NCBI GenBank assembly: GCA_001029295.1
Contig: LDXJ01000059.1
Coordinates: 124,001 to 188,000 of the forward strand
Direction: 5' to 3'
DNA from: Peptococcaceae bacterium CEB3
GTDB taxonomy: Bacteria; Bacillota; Desulfitobacteriia; Desulfitobacteriales; Desulfitobacteriaceae
Length of the DNA stretch: 64,000 nucleotides
Position numbers and translations under genes: made by a program. The notes below the pieces were generated by a model. It made no database searches. It was not told where the DNA came from and saw only the letters and a program-made list of their open reading frames with translations. This document shows, in pieces, positions 43,212 through 52,829 of the stretch (positions within the stretch are counted from its first letter, which is position 1; every line of letters starts with the position of its first letter).

Positions 43212-44735
43212 ATGGACGATTTGGACAAATATTTTAAGGATGAAGTTGAGTACTGTCCCTGGATTGACAAGTCTCCCGAAATTATAGCGCAACAGAAAAT
43301 CTGGCAAAGCGAGCTAAAAGAGAAATATGGCGCGGAATTCGGTGAAGGTGTGTTTGTGTCGAGGCAGGCCCGAATTTTCAGGATAGAGAGGCTGAGGCTC
43401 GGTGAACGTTCCTTCATCTGCGCGGACGCACTGCTCCGTGAACTTGATCTCACAACAGGTGCAAATTGTAGTTTCAACAGTGACTGTTACATTCAGGGAA
43501 AAATAGTCTTAGGCAACGATGTTCGCATTGCACCGAAGGCATGCATCATTGGCATGAACCATATTTTCACTGATCCTGACCGTAGGATGACCAACCAAGG
43601 GCTGAGTTCTAAAGGTATTGAGATCGGCGACGACATTTGGATCGGGGCGGGCAGTGTCGTGTTAGACGGCGTCAAAATCGGTAGTCATTCTATTATCGGT
43701 GCAGGCTCGATCGTTACCAAGGAGGTACCCCCTTATTCTGTCGTTGGTGGCAATCCGGCAAGGGTCATCCGCAATCGAGAAAGCCCCTCCGTCTTAGATA
43801 ATCGTTCACTTTCCGACCGGCTGGCTAAGTTTGATGGCAGATTGCGTGGCGAATGGGAAGCCGTGCTTGCATTCTATGAGCGGGAGGACAAGGGGCGGGT
43901 AATATATGCCGACAGCCCAAAAAAACAGCCAACAATACGGGCCTGGTGCGACGCCGTTGAAATTGCCGCGATGTTTGGTGACATCCCATCACTCATGCCG
44001 CGCGAAGAATTGATCACAACCCTGCAGAAATTGCAGAAAACGACGGTTGATTACGATGTTCTTACTGTTGGCTATGCTCTCGAAGTGTTGGGAAGTCGTC
44101 CTGCAATGCCCTTTTCACAAGCCGATGAAATTGCCACAAGGCTGTCGGAGTATCTCAATTCCCGCGACTGGGGCGGTGATGTCTGGGGCTCCGGTGCCGA
44201 CATCGATCATTTCGGAACCGCGGTTTACTTTAACCATCGGTACTTTAATCATCCGCACTACTTGGAACCGCTTTTTGGCTGGCTGAGCCTGCATGTCAAT
44301 CCGGTAACAGGTATGTGGGGGCGCAACCAAAGGGGCGATTTGCGGCTTGTGGTAAACGGTTTCTACCGACTCACCAGGGGAACCTATGCACAATTCGGTG
44401 TCAATCTTCCATACCCCGAGCAGTCCATTGATACACTGTTGTGTCACGGCGCAAGTCAGAAATATTTCAGTGATGGCATTGGGAATGCATGCGACGTGCT
44501 TGACGTCATTCACCCGCTTTGGCTGTGCGGTCGTCAGACGGATTACCGCAAAAACGAGGGCATCGAGTGGGCAGTACGTCAGATCAACCGCATCCTACGC
44601 TGCTGGCAGCCGGGGCGTGGCTTTAGCTTTGACCTTGAAGATGGTTGTGAACCGAGCCTTCAGGGAACGGAGATGTGGTTGTCAATCCTTTATTTGCTTT
44701 GTGACTATGTCGGCTTGAGAGGATCTCTCAGTTAG
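43212..44735 (+). CDS. Hexapeptide acyltransferase fused to a helical-barrel domain
   Basis: 507-residue protein. Residues about 45-187 form a left-handed beta-helix acyltransferase of the maltose/galactoside O-acetyltransferase type, with the catalytic-type histidine in GMNHIF (H117) and IGDDIWIGAGSVV, EVPPYSVVGGNPAR. Residues about 200-507 form an all-helical region with Trp-rich patches (NSRDWGGDVWGSGADIDHF), like an (alpha/alpha) toroid. The AAGGAG five bases before ATG 43212 decides the start; the frame open from 42945 has no ribosome site. The gap 42912-43211 holds nothing else. A deacylase, lyase or hydrolase role for the second domain is possible. Confidence 0.7.
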   Translation: MDDLDKYFKDEVEYCPWIDKSPEIIAQQKIWQSELKEKYGAEFGEGVFVSRQARIFRIERLRLGERSFICADALLRELDLTTGANCSFNSDCYIQGKIVLGNDVRIAPKACIIGMNHIFTDPDRRMTNQGLSSKGIEIGDDIWIGAGSVVLDGVKIGSHSIIGAGSIVTKEVPPYSVVGGNPARVIRNRESPSVLDNRSLSDRLAKFDGRLRGEWEAVLAFYEREDKGRVIYADSPKKQPTIRAWCDAVEIAAMFGDIPSLMPREELITTLQKLQKTTVDYDVLTVGYALEVLGSRPAMPFSQADEIATRLSEYLNSRDWGGDVWGSGADIDHFGTAVYFNHRYFNHPHYLEPLFGWLSLHVNPVTGMWGRNQRGDLRLVVNGFYRLTRGTYAQFGVNLPYPEQSIDTLLCHGASQKYFSDGIGNACDVLDVIHPLWLCGRQTDYRKNEGIEWAVRQINRILRCWQPGRGFSFDLEDGCEPSLQGTEMWLSILYLLCDYVGLRGSLS

Positions 44736-44856
44736 CGTCCCCAAGGTGTACACAGGCTTGAGCCGGCTATGAGTATGGTTACACCGGTGTAATGTTCTAC
44801 TTTTCTACTTGGCAGAAGAACCAAATGATACTTTGAAAGTTGGAGTGACGACTAAA

Positions 44857-46041
44857 ATGAATATTTCCGGTAGTTTTATAAAGACGCAAGATCCGGAGAC
44901 CGGCCGCAACATAGTTAAACTTACTTCGGGACAAGCGTTCTGCTACCCGTTGTACTACTTCATACCCACAATTAGCAAAGACATGAAGTATCTGATATAC
45001 CACCGCGCTGAAAATGGGGAGGTACAGTTACACAGGCTTGACTTGGAAACAGGGGAAAATAAACGGATTAGCAACGCTACATGTGACGACACGTGGTGGA
45101 GGCCTTGGTGCAGTAATTCAGGGAAAGGTGTGCTTGACCATAGAAGCGTGCTAAACGTGGAAACTAATAAGGTTATCTATTTTGATGGAAATACGGTTCG
45201 AATGGCCGATGTGGAAACGCTGGAAGATAAAATCCTCTTCGAGTTGCCAAAGGAAAGAACTTTTATTGGTCAAAATTGCGTCACTCCGAATGGAAAATTG
45301 CTGATCTTTATACACGCGGATAAAAAGCTTTATGAGACGATGTTTGATGGTGATGGTTCAGATTACTGGCAAAGGAGAAGCACTTGTAAAGGAACCTCTC
45401 TATGCTCTTATGACTTTTCGTCAGGGGAAATACACACCATCTTGAATATCAACAGCCCTATACACCACGTGATGCCTTATGACGACCATTATCTTGTGTT
45501 CTGCCACCCTGCGTCAGAGAACGGCATGTTATTTACCGATATCAATGGAGGCTGGTATACGCATTTAAGGACACAAGATAACCTCGGTGGCACCGTGTGC
45601 CATTTTTTGGTGACCGAAAAAGGGATTTCATACGAGATAATGAAGAAGGACAGTGCTCAAGTATCAAATGCTGGGATGTACAATCCTTTTACGCACAAAA
45701 AGTATGAAATAAGGCTTCCTGAAGATTTTGGTTATACTCACACCGGACGTGACTCAGAAGGACGCGCGTGGTTCTTTGAAGAGCAGGCAAACATCGACGG
45801 CAATCCTTCCCACAATCTGCACTATTTAGTTAAACATGACGGGGAAAACGATGTGTGGCTCAAATTAATAGGGGGGTTAGACACATATGGCGTCGGGCAA
45901 AAGGCGCATTTTCATCCTGTCATGTTACCTGGGCGCGAATGGATCCTAATGACCGGTGGCGACAGGGACACCCAAACGAACCAAATATATTTGGTGGACG
46001 TTTCGGATTTGAAAGATACCGAAGGTATGCCTGAGGTCTAA
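44857..46041 (+). CDS. Oligogalacturonate lyase-like protein (PL22-like beta-propeller)
   Basis: About 394 residues. The N-terminal DPETGRNIVKLTSG and the repeated LYRLDLETGE-type blades resemble oligogalacturonate lyase, a 7-bladed cytoplasmic beta-propeller that cleaves unsaturated digalacturonate with Mn2+. Histidines in INSPIHHVMP, in the VFCHPAS turn and in the C-terminal KAHFHPVML are candidates for the metal and base residues. ATG 44857 is chosen from homology; TTG 44809 is the longer alternative. Product would be a 5-keto-4-deoxyuronate (DKI), which KduI/KduD then convert to KDG. Specificity is inferred. Confidence 0.72.
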   Translation: MNISGSFIKTQDPETGRNIVKLTSGQAFCYPLYYFIPTISKDMKYLIYHRAENGEVQLHRLDLETGENKRISNATCDDTWWRPWCSNSGKGVLDHRSVLNVETNKVIYFDGNTVRMADVETLEDKILFELPKERTFIGQNCVTPNGKLLIFIHADKKLYETMFDGDGSDYWQRRSTCKGTSLCSYDFSSGEIHTILNINSPIHHVMPYDDHYLVFCHPASENGMLFTDINGGWYTHLRTQDNLGGTVCHFLVTEKGISYEIMKKDSAQVSNAGMYNPFTHKKYEIRLPEDFGYTHTGRDSEGRAWFFEEQANIDGNPSHNLHYLVKHDGENDVWLKLIGGLDTYGVGQKAHFHPVMLPGREWILMTGGDRDTQTNQIYLVDVSDLKDTEGMPEV

Positions 46042-46172
46042 TGTCTGTCTTCGATCACCGTCTCAACCGGCCTTTTTCGGCGGGCCAAGTACAGAAAAAA
46101 GTAGAGACGTATGAGTATCATGATTATCCGCATTATCTGCGAATCCGGTGTTCAGGGATGGAGGTACTAGCC

Positions 46173-48041
46173 GTGGCACAGTTTTCATGCGATGTTTTGA
46201 TCGTTGGCGGAGGTGGGGGCGCTTTACGGGCGGCGATTGCCGCTAAAGAACGCTGCCCGGAGAGTGATGTCTTGTTGGTAAGCAAGGGGGTTCTGGGCCA
46301 AAGCGGCGTGACGGCGACAGCCTGTTCGGATCGCATGGCCTTTCATGCCACTCTCCCGCACACTCCGCCGGGGAAAGCGGACAACTGGCGCTTTCACGCG
46401 GAAGACATATACCGGATCGGCGGACAGGTGTCTGATTGGGATCTAGCCGAGATTCTGGCCAAAGAATCGGCGGCAGCCTATGACTATTTGGACGAACTGG
46501 GCGTTCCATTTGTTAAAGAGGGTCTCGTCCCGAAACAGTTTGCTACGGACGGGTCGGAATACCCTAGGGCCTGCTATACGGGCCCGCGAACGGCTGTGGA
46601 GATCGAGAGGCATTTACTGAAGCGTTTTCGCGCTTTGGGGATTCGGGTGTTAGAGCACGTGATGGTTGCCGAGTTGATACGTGAGGGCAGCAAGATCATC
46701 GGCGCCCTGGCTATCGACGAAAGGGTGAGAGAGGATAGTGCCGGCGAGGAAGACGGGTTTATCGTGCCGATTGCCGCCAAAACCGTTATCTTGGCGACCG
46801 GTGGCGCCGGCCTTATCTATAAGAACAACGTATTTCCGGCCGGGATGAGCGGGGACGGTTATGTGCTGGCTTACGAAGCGGGCGCGGAGCTGGTCAACCT
46901 GGAATTCATCCAGATTGGTGTAGCTTCTCTGAAAACCAAGCTTAACCTTTCCGGAAGCCTCCTAAGGGCTGTTCCGCGCTTGGTCGACGAGACGGGGACG
47001 GAGTTTCTCGCTTCCTACTTTCCGCCTGGTACCAATCCCGCCGTCTTACATGACTACATCTTCCGCAAAGGAGCCAGTTGGCCTGTTTCTTTTGAGCATG
47101 ACACACGTCTTATTGATCTTGCGATCTCCCGGAGGATGCGGGAAGGCCACCGGGTTTTCCTCGACTATTCCCACAACCCGGAGCAATTCGACTTTGGCCA
47201 CTTGCCGGAAAGGGACCGGGCCGGATACGCGGAGGAAATGGTGGCTGATTTCGGAGCTGAAGCCAGGCAGGCCAGCCCCTTGGCACGTTTGCAAGAGATC
47301 AATCCTGCCTCTGTCAGTTGGTTGAAAGAACACGGAATCAACTTGATGGCCGGGGACAAGGTGGAAGTGGCGGCCTGTGGGCAGCACTTCCAGGGCGGTG
47401 TGAAGATTGGTCCGAACGGGGAGAGTACGCTGCCGGGCCTTTATGCGGTCGGCGAAGCGGCCGGAGGCCAGCACGGCGCCAATAGGCCCGGAGGCAACGC
47501 TCTCTTGGATAGCCAGGTGTTTGGCAAAATAGCGGGGGAAGCGGCCGCTCGGGAGAGTCGGGGGATTATCCGGGCGAGTATTCCGGCGGAGGTGGTGACG
47601 AGCTTCAGGCACGAGATGGAACGGCTCTCTCGCAATCAGGGGGAAAGGCCCGATTCCCGTTTGTCAGTTCGTGACGCCAGGAAAGGACTTCAGGAGATAG
47701 TCGACGCTAGTGTCGGGGTCGTTCGCACGGAAGCCGGGTTGCGCCGCGGTTTGGCTGAGCTTGAGAAGCTGCGAAATAAGGGGATGACCTTAGCCGGTTT
47801 ACCGTACACTTTGGGACTCGAGACCCGCAATATGTTTACTGTGGCTGAGATGGTAATGCGCGCGGCCTTGGAGCGCAACGAAAGCCGCGGGCCGCACCTG
47901 CGTTTTAGCGACGAGGATTCTGATGTACCCCTGCCCCGGCTCGACCCGGAGTGGCAGCGATACCTTGTGCTGTACAGGAAAGAGGGGGAGATGGTGGTGG
48001 AGGGGAGAGCACCTATCAAAAGTGGGTGCGACCGGGATTAA
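46173..48041 (+). CDS. FAD-dependent dehydrogenase/fumarate reductase-type flavoprotein
   Basis: About 622 residues from GTG 46173. The FAD-binding motif VLIVGGGGGALRAAIAA is at the N-terminus. The C-terminal part has the FAD-contact stretch LYAVGEAAGG and the covalent/active-site region HFQGGVKIGP and HGANRPGGNALL typical of the SdhA/FrdA/NadB family. GGAGGT seven bases before GTG 46173 decides the start; ATG 46041 gives an unlikely 44-residue extension. No Fe-S or membrane subunit is next to it, so its electron partner is unknown. It may oxidise or reduce a sugar-acid intermediate. Confidence 0.82.
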   Translation: MAQFSCDVLIVGGGGGALRAAIAAKERCPESDVLLVSKGVLGQSGVTATACSDRMAFHATLPHTPPGKADNWRFHAEDIYRIGGQVSDWDLAEILAKESAAAYDYLDELGVPFVKEGLVPKQFATDGSEYPRACYTGPRTAVEIERHLLKRFRALGIRVLEHVMVAELIREGSKIIGALAIDERVREDSAGEEDGFIVPIAAKTVILATGGAGLIYKNNVFPAGMSGDGYVLAYEAGAELVNLEFIQIGVASLKTKLNLSGSLLRAVPRLVDETGTEFLASYFPPGTNPAVLHDYIFRKGASWPVSFEHDTRLIDLAISRRMREGHRVFLDYSHNPEQFDFGHLPERDRAGYAEEMVADFGAEARQASPLARLQEINPASVSWLKEHGINLMAGDKVEVAACGQHFQGGVKIGPNGESTLPGLYAVGEAAGGQHGANRPGGNALLDSQVFGKIAGEAAARESRGIIRASIPAEVVTSFRHEMERLSRNQGERPDSRLSVRDARKGLQEIVDASVGVVRTEAGLRRGLAELEKLRNKGMTLAGLPYTLGLETRNMFTVAEMVMRAALERNESRGPHLRFSDEDSDVPLPRLDPEWQRYLVLYRKEGEMVVEGRAPIKSGCDRD

Positions 48042-48273
48042 CTGCCGGATTGGCTAAGATGAACCGCAACGCCTCGCCGGAAAGGAGTCGACTGGGGGTA
48101 GTCGCCGGCGGGTGATAAGGGACCGTGCTAGACCCCCATGTCGCTCGGGCGGCGCCATCAGAGCATGAAAATGGCCGTCACACTGCACAGGCTAGGCGAA
48201 GCGCTCGAGCGAAGGGCTGTTTCCAGGATCGAGTTGCTGGAAAAAATGGCAAAAGGATGTTTAAGAGGTGAAG

Positions 48274-48335
48274 CGGGAGACATTTAGAGATAAACCGGGA
48301 GACATTTAGAGATAAACCGGGAGATAGAGATGAAC
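48274..48335 (+). repeat. 22-bp tandem repeat (2 full units plus a shortened third)
   Basis: Units at 48274-48295 and 48296-48317 are identical (CGGGAGACATTTAGAGATAAAC) in the first two copies, followed by an 18-base deleted copy at 48318-48335 that reaches the eda ribosome site. The surrounding 312-base gap 48042-48353 otherwise shows no gene. Confidence 0.85.
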
Positions 48336-48353
48336 CAAGAGAGGATGGTTTTT

Positions 48354-49004
48354 ATGGCACGAAAAGAAGAAGTTATTTCGCGGATAAAAGAAGGCGGCCT
48401 GGTAGCGGTCGTCCGGGCCGAGAATACGGAAGAAGCAGTGAAAATTGCCGAAGCCTGCATCGCCGGTGGGGTGGCGGCGCTCGAAATCACGTTCACCGTA
48501 CCTGGGGCGGCGGACCTCATCAGGGATCTGGCTAAGAACTATCAGGCCTCAGGTTCCTTGATTATAGGTGCTGGGACCGTGCTTGACCCTGAGACGGCCA
48601 GAGCGGCCGTCCTGGCCGGGGCGGAGTATATTGTCAGTCCGTGCCTGAACGTTGAAACGGTCAGGCTCTGCAATCGATACAGGGTTCCCTGTCTGCCCGG
48701 GGCCATGACTGCAAAGGAAGTGGTTGAGTGCCTGGAGGCCGGGGCGGATATTATCAAGATCTTCCCAGGGGAACTATTTGGCCCCGCGATTATTAAAGCC
48801 ATCAAAGGTCCCCTTCCGCAGGCCGATCTGATGCCGACCGGAGGGGTCAGCCCAGAGAATGTGAGTGAGTGGATCAAGGCGGGTGCGGTCGCCGTCGGTG
48901 TCGGCGGAAGTTTGACGGCGGGCGCCAAGACGGGTGATTATGAATCGATCACCAAGACGGCCAAACTGTTTATTGAGAAAATCAAGGCAGCCCGAGCGCG
49001 CTAG
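48354..49004 (+). CDS. eda: 2-keto-3-deoxy-6-phosphogluconate (KDPG) aldolase
   Basis: 216-residue class I aldolase. The conserved AVVRAENTEEA start, EITFTVP (active-site Glu), IGAGTVLDPE, VSPCLN, and the Schiff-base lysine in IIKIFPGELFG are all present. It splits KDPG to pyruvate and glyceraldehyde-3-phosphate, the last step of hexuronate and Entner-Doudoroff catabolism. AGAGAGG precedes ATG 48354, chosen over the ATG at 48330 which follows the tandem repeat. KdgK, its partner, lies downstream. Confidence 0.94.
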   Translation: MARKEEVISRIKEGGLVAVVRAENTEEAVKIAEACIAGGVAALEITFTVPGAADLIRDLAKNYQASGSLIIGAGTVLDPETARAAVLAGAEYIVSPCLNVETVRLCNRYRVPCLPGAMTAKEVVECLEAGADIIKIFPGELFGPAIIKAIKGPLPQADLMPTGGVSPENVSEWIKAGAVAVGVGGSLTAGAKTGDYESITKTAKLFIEKIKAARAR

Positions 49005-49148
49005 GGCCGCCCGGATACGACGTGGCCGGGTAAGATAGGGTCGGGCACGAGATGGTCGGGTATGGTTTGGTGGCGTGCAATCTTGCTGGGCAAGACGCGG
49101 TCATTACGAAGGAGATAAAAAGAGAAAGAGACGAAGGAGCTGAAGAAA

Positions 49149-50249
49149 ATGTCCATCATTGATATTAAACCGAAAGAGAGTTGCCGCTATGATTGTCTTT
49201 CTCTGGGTGAAGTGATGTTGCGCCTTGATCCTGGGGATGGACGAATTAAAAATGCCAGAGAGTTCAAGGTCTGGGAAGGGGGCGGAGAGTATAACGTCTC
49301 ACGGGGTTTGAGGAAGTGTTTCGGCCTGAATACCGCTGTCGTCACCGCCTTGGCTGACAATGAAATCGGCCGGCTGGTGGAGGACCTAATCCTGCAAGGG
49401 GGTGTTGACGCCTCTTTGATTAAATGGGTGCCTTATGATGGCATCGGCCGGACGGTCCGCAACGGCATGAACTTTACGGAACGCGGCTTCGGTGTCCGCG
49501 GCGCCCTGGGGGTATCTGACCGGGGCCATACCGCAGCCTCCCAGCTCAAAAAAGGGGATATCGACTGGGAATACATCTTTGGCCAACTCGGCTCCGGGTG
49601 GTTCCATACCGGAGGAATTTTTGCCGCTTTGTCCGATACGACCCCGGAGGTGGTTTTGGAAGCCGTGCAGACGGCCAAAAAATACGGGACGATTGTCTCT
49701 TATGATCTTAACTATCGGCCCTCGCTCTGGAAAAGTATCGGCGGTCAGGAGAGGGCTCAGGCCGTCAACAAGGAACTGGCTAAATACGTTGATGTCATGA
49801 TCGGAAATGAAGAGGACTTCACGGCTTGTTTAGGTTTCGAGGTTGAAGGAAACGATGCCACCCTCAAGGAGCTGAATCTTGAGGGATACAAAAAGATGAT
49901 CGACGAGGTGGTCAAAGCGTACCCGAATTTTAAGGCCGTCGCGACCACTTTACGGACCGTCAGGACCGCCACGATCAACGACTGGAGCGCTATCTGCTGG
50001 GCGGGCGGCCGAATATACAAGGCCGAGGATTATGACCGTCTGGAGATCTTCGATCGCGTCGGCGGGGGAGACAGTTTTGCTTCGGGCCTTATCCATGGCT
50101 TGATGACCACGGGCGATCCGGCCAAGGCAGTCAATTATGGAGCCGCGCATGGCGCTTTGGCCATGACCACACCCGGGGATACCTCCATGGCAAGTCTCAA
50201 GGAAGTGGAGAACTTGATGAAAGGCGGCGGCGCCAGGGTACAAAGATAA
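49149..50249 (+). CDS. kdgK: 2-keto-3-deoxygluconate kinase
   Basis: 366-residue PfkB kinase of the long Firmicute KdgK type. It carries SLGEVMLRLDPGDGRI, WEGGGEYNVSRGLRKCFG and the DRVGGGDSFASGL motif. It phosphorylates KDG to KDPG, the substrate of the aldolase encoded just upstream. ATG 49149 follows GAAGGAG. The 144-base gap before it contains short GGTCGGG-type repeats. Eda and KdgK form the core of uronate catabolism. Confidence 0.9.
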   Translation: MSIIDIKPKESCRYDCLSLGEVMLRLDPGDGRIKNAREFKVWEGGGEYNVSRGLRKCFGLNTAVVTALADNEIGRLVEDLILQGGVDASLIKWVPYDGIGRTVRNGMNFTERGFGVRGALGVSDRGHTAASQLKKGDIDWEYIFGQLGSGWFHTGGIFAALSDTTPEVVLEAVQTAKKYGTIVSYDLNYRPSLWKSIGGQERAQAVNKELAKYVDVMIGNEEDFTACLGFEVEGNDATLKELNLEGYKKMIDEVVKAYPNFKAVATTLRTVRTATINDWSAICWAGGRIYKAEDYDRLEIFDRVGGGDSFASGLIHGLMTTGDPAKAVNYGAAHGALAMTTPGDTSMASLKEVENLMKGGGARVQR

Positions 50250-50347
50250 GTCCTATTTTCTGGGTGAACTGGAAACGCGTCTAATAGCTGGATGTTGGAT
50301 CCTCTAAATCCAAGGACGAGGATGGACAATTAGGAGTATGATCAAGA

Positions 50348-51397
50348 TTGAGTGTTAAAGAAGACAGTGAAAAGAGTTTACCGACGATCAAGGATGTAGC
50401 CGAGGCTGCCAATGTATCTCTGAAAACTGTCTCCAGGGTTATTAACAAAAATGAGAAAGTCCGCGCCGAAACCAGGGACAGGGTCCTTCTCGCCGCCAAA
50501 GCGTTGGGTTACCAACCCAATGCTATTGCCCGCAGCTTGCGCAGCAAGAAGACGTACACCATTGGGGTCTTGATTGCGGATATCACCAACGGTTTTTTCA
50601 GTGCTATGGTACGCGGGATCGAGGAAGTAGCGGTCGCGCGGGACTACAGCGTGATTATCGCGGACACAAATGAAATGTTAAAAAAGGAGAGACGCTATTC
50701 TAGGATTTTCGCGGAAAAACAGGTAGAGGGATTGATTGTCGTGCCCGCCCTCGGTTCGCAGAAATACCTGGAGAATTTGGCCAAGCGCTTTCCTATCGTC
50801 TTTTTGGATCGCTGCGGGGAAGGAATAAATACTTCCGTGGTCAAAGTTGAAAATGAGCGGGGGGCTTATGAGCTGACGAAACATCTTTTGGAGCACGGTT
50901 ATCGTGAGGTTGCCTATGTTGGAGATTCAGAAAGCCTGTCCACGGCTCAAGGGCGTTTTGCCGGCTTTGCCAGGGCCTTGAAAGAAAGCGGGGTGCATCT
51001 TTCACCGGCGTTTATTAAGGCGGGGAACCGCACTGTGCAGGACGCCTACAGTGCGGCCCAAGAACTGCTTCGGTGTCTGCCCAGACCGCAGGCCGTCTTT
51101 GCCGGGAACAATCTGATGGTGCAGGGGACGTTGCGTGCCTTGAGCCGGGCCGGGCTGGAAGTGCCGCGCGACCTGGCCCTGGTCGGGTTCGACGATTTTG
51201 AGATGGCCGATACGCTAAGGCCCCGTCTTACAGTTGTTTCCCAGCCCGTTTACGAAATGGGCCGGCAAGCGGCCAACATCCTGTTTGGACAGATGGAAAA
51301 CGCTTCGCGGGAGAGACAAGAGGTGGTTTTTCCGGTCGAACTGATTATCCGGGAATCTTGCGGTTGCCTAGGCAGAAGTTTGAACGTTCACCCCTAA
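50348..51397 (+). CDS. LacI-family regulator (KdgR-like)
   Basis: 349-residue repressor. The N-terminal HTH TIKDVAEAANVSLKTVSRV and hinge LGYQPNAIARSL are followed by the periplasmic-binding-type effector domain. TTG 50348 with AGGAG upstream is the apparent start. It follows kdgK and precedes the sugar isomerase, so it may control this uronate/fructose-phosphate set. A KDG or KDPG effector is inference. The half-site-like GGAAACGCG near 50270 could be part of its operator. Confidence 0.9.
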   Translation: MSVKEDSEKSLPTIKDVAEAANVSLKTVSRVINKNEKVRAETRDRVLLAAKALGYQPNAIARSLRSKKTYTIGVLIADITNGFFSAMVRGIEEVAVARDYSVIIADTNEMLKKERRYSRIFAEKQVEGLIVVPALGSQKYLENLAKRFPIVFLDRCGEGINTSVVKVENERGAYELTKHLLEHGYREVAYVGDSESLSTAQGRFAGFARALKESGVHLSPAFIKAGNRTVQDAYSAAQELLRCLPRPQAVFAGNNLMVQGTLRALSRAGLEVPRDLALVGFDDFEMADTLRPRLTVVSQPVYEMGRQAANILFGQMENASRERQEVVFPVELIIRESCGCLGRSLNVHP

Positions 51398-51581
51398 GAT
51401 GGAAGAAAGCGACGGATATCCTAAGCCGTTATCCGCTTGCCAGTGACAACGTTGGACTGACGGGATTCGAAGGAGGTCAGGAAGCGCTGGACAAATCTCG
51501 GAAAGATGCGAGGAAAGTTTGGGTGGCTGGTGCGGTTCCGGCTCAGGATTTTTTGAAATTTTTGCGTAAGGAGATAGGTCA

Positions 51582-52676
51582 ATGCTTTATCCACTTAAAT
51601 TTCACCCTCATTTGCGGTTTTATCCCTACGGCGGGTACAACATTGCGAAGAAGTTCGCCAAAGAAGATATTCCCAGGGACAGAACGGTCGCCGAAAGTTG
51701 GGAAATCAGCGCCTGCCCGGATGCGGAAGGAGTGATCAAGAACGGCGCTTTGGCGGGCCTGAACCTGCAGCAGGCACTGGAGAAACTAGGGGCCTCGCTC
51801 GTGGGGGATGCGGTCTGGGACTTATACGGTAACTATTTTCCGCTGCTGATCAAGTTTCTCGATTGTGCCAAAGATTTGCCTCCCCAGGTTCACCCGACGG
51901 ACGAATACGCGGCTCAGGCGGGCCTGCCTTTCCGGGGCAAGACAGAAGCCTGGTACATCCTGGACGCGGCCGCGGGGGCCGGGCTCTGGTGCGGCAGCAG
52001 GCCGGGGCTGACGATAGAAAAGTTCCGTGAGGATGTTGCAAGAAAAGAGACCTTTGCTCCCATGAAGAGGGTGCCGAGCAAAATCGGAGCCACTTACTTC
52101 ATTCCCGGGGGACACCTGCACGCAATCGGCGCCGGCAACTTCATTGTCGAAGTCCAACAAAACAGCGATGCTATTTTTGCCTGGGACTGGCTGGATTGGG
52201 AGTTTGGCGAAGAACGGCGCCGGAGCGACATCGAAGAGAGTTTTAAGGCCGCTATCCTTCAGGAGGGCGACCCTGAGGATATCACGCCTATCCCTGTAGA
52301 GAAGGGAGAAAACCTGCAAGAGTATCTCTGTGCTTGTCACTATTTCACGATGGAGCGCTTGCGCCTGAGGGAGCGTTGGCAGGAAGCTGGGGACACGAGA
52401 CGTTTCACGGTGCTGATTCCCTTATCCGGTGAGGGTGTACTCCATTATGACTCCGGTTCCGAGCCTGTCAAGGCCGGAGAATCCGTCCTCATACCGGCCA
52501 AGATGGGTTCTTGGCGACTTGAACCGGAGAACGAACTGGTGCTCATCCGGGCGCTTGTGCCGATGGACCTCAAGGAGGAGATCATCCTACCCCTGCGGGC
52601 GGCAGGTGTGAGCGACGAAAGGATTCTCGCTTTAGGCGGGTACGGGATCCAGAATGACCTGCGCAAGTTCACCTGA
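51582..52676 (+). CDS. Class I phosphomannose isomerase-like protein
   Basis: 364-residue cupin-fold isomerase. Zinc-binding features of class I phosphomannose isomerase are seen: PPQVHPTDE (Gln and His), KTEAWYIL (Glu) and PGGHLHAIG (His). The C-terminal domain is shortened but resembles a second cupin. AAGGAG precedes ATG 51582. It interconverts mannose-6-phosphate and fructose-6-phosphate, or may act on a related phosphosugar. It sits directly before a fructokinase, consistent with mannose or fructose entry. Confidence 0.85.
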   Translation: MLYPLKFHPHLRFYPYGGYNIAKKFAKEDIPRDRTVAESWEISACPDAEGVIKNGALAGLNLQQALEKLGASLVGDAVWDLYGNYFPLLIKFLDCAKDLPPQVHPTDEYAAQAGLPFRGKTEAWYILDAAAGAGLWCGSRPGLTIEKFREDVARKETFAPMKRVPSKIGATYFIPGGHLHAIGAGNFIVEVQQNSDAIFAWDWLDWEFGEERRRSDIEESFKAAILQEGDPEDITPIPVEKGENLQEYLCACHYFTMERLRLRERWQEAGDTRRFTVLIPLSGEGVLHYDSGSEPVKAGESVLIPAKMGSWRLEPENELVLIRALVPMDLKEEIILPLRAAGVSDERILALGGYGIQNDLRKFT

Positions 52677-52829
52677 TTGCTGTTCTGATTAAGACTTTTC
52701 AGACCCGCAACAAGGAACAGCATCATGCGGAAAGAGTGAAGGGGCCGCATGATCAGGAAGGGGTGGGGGTGTGCAATGCGACCGAGGGCAGGAGAGCGAA
52801 GAAGCGATGATCGGGGGAAGGAGCGGAAG

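Noticed and set aside
48274-48335. Start of a CRISPR array
   Set aside because: The units are directly adjacent with no spacers and there are no cas genes.
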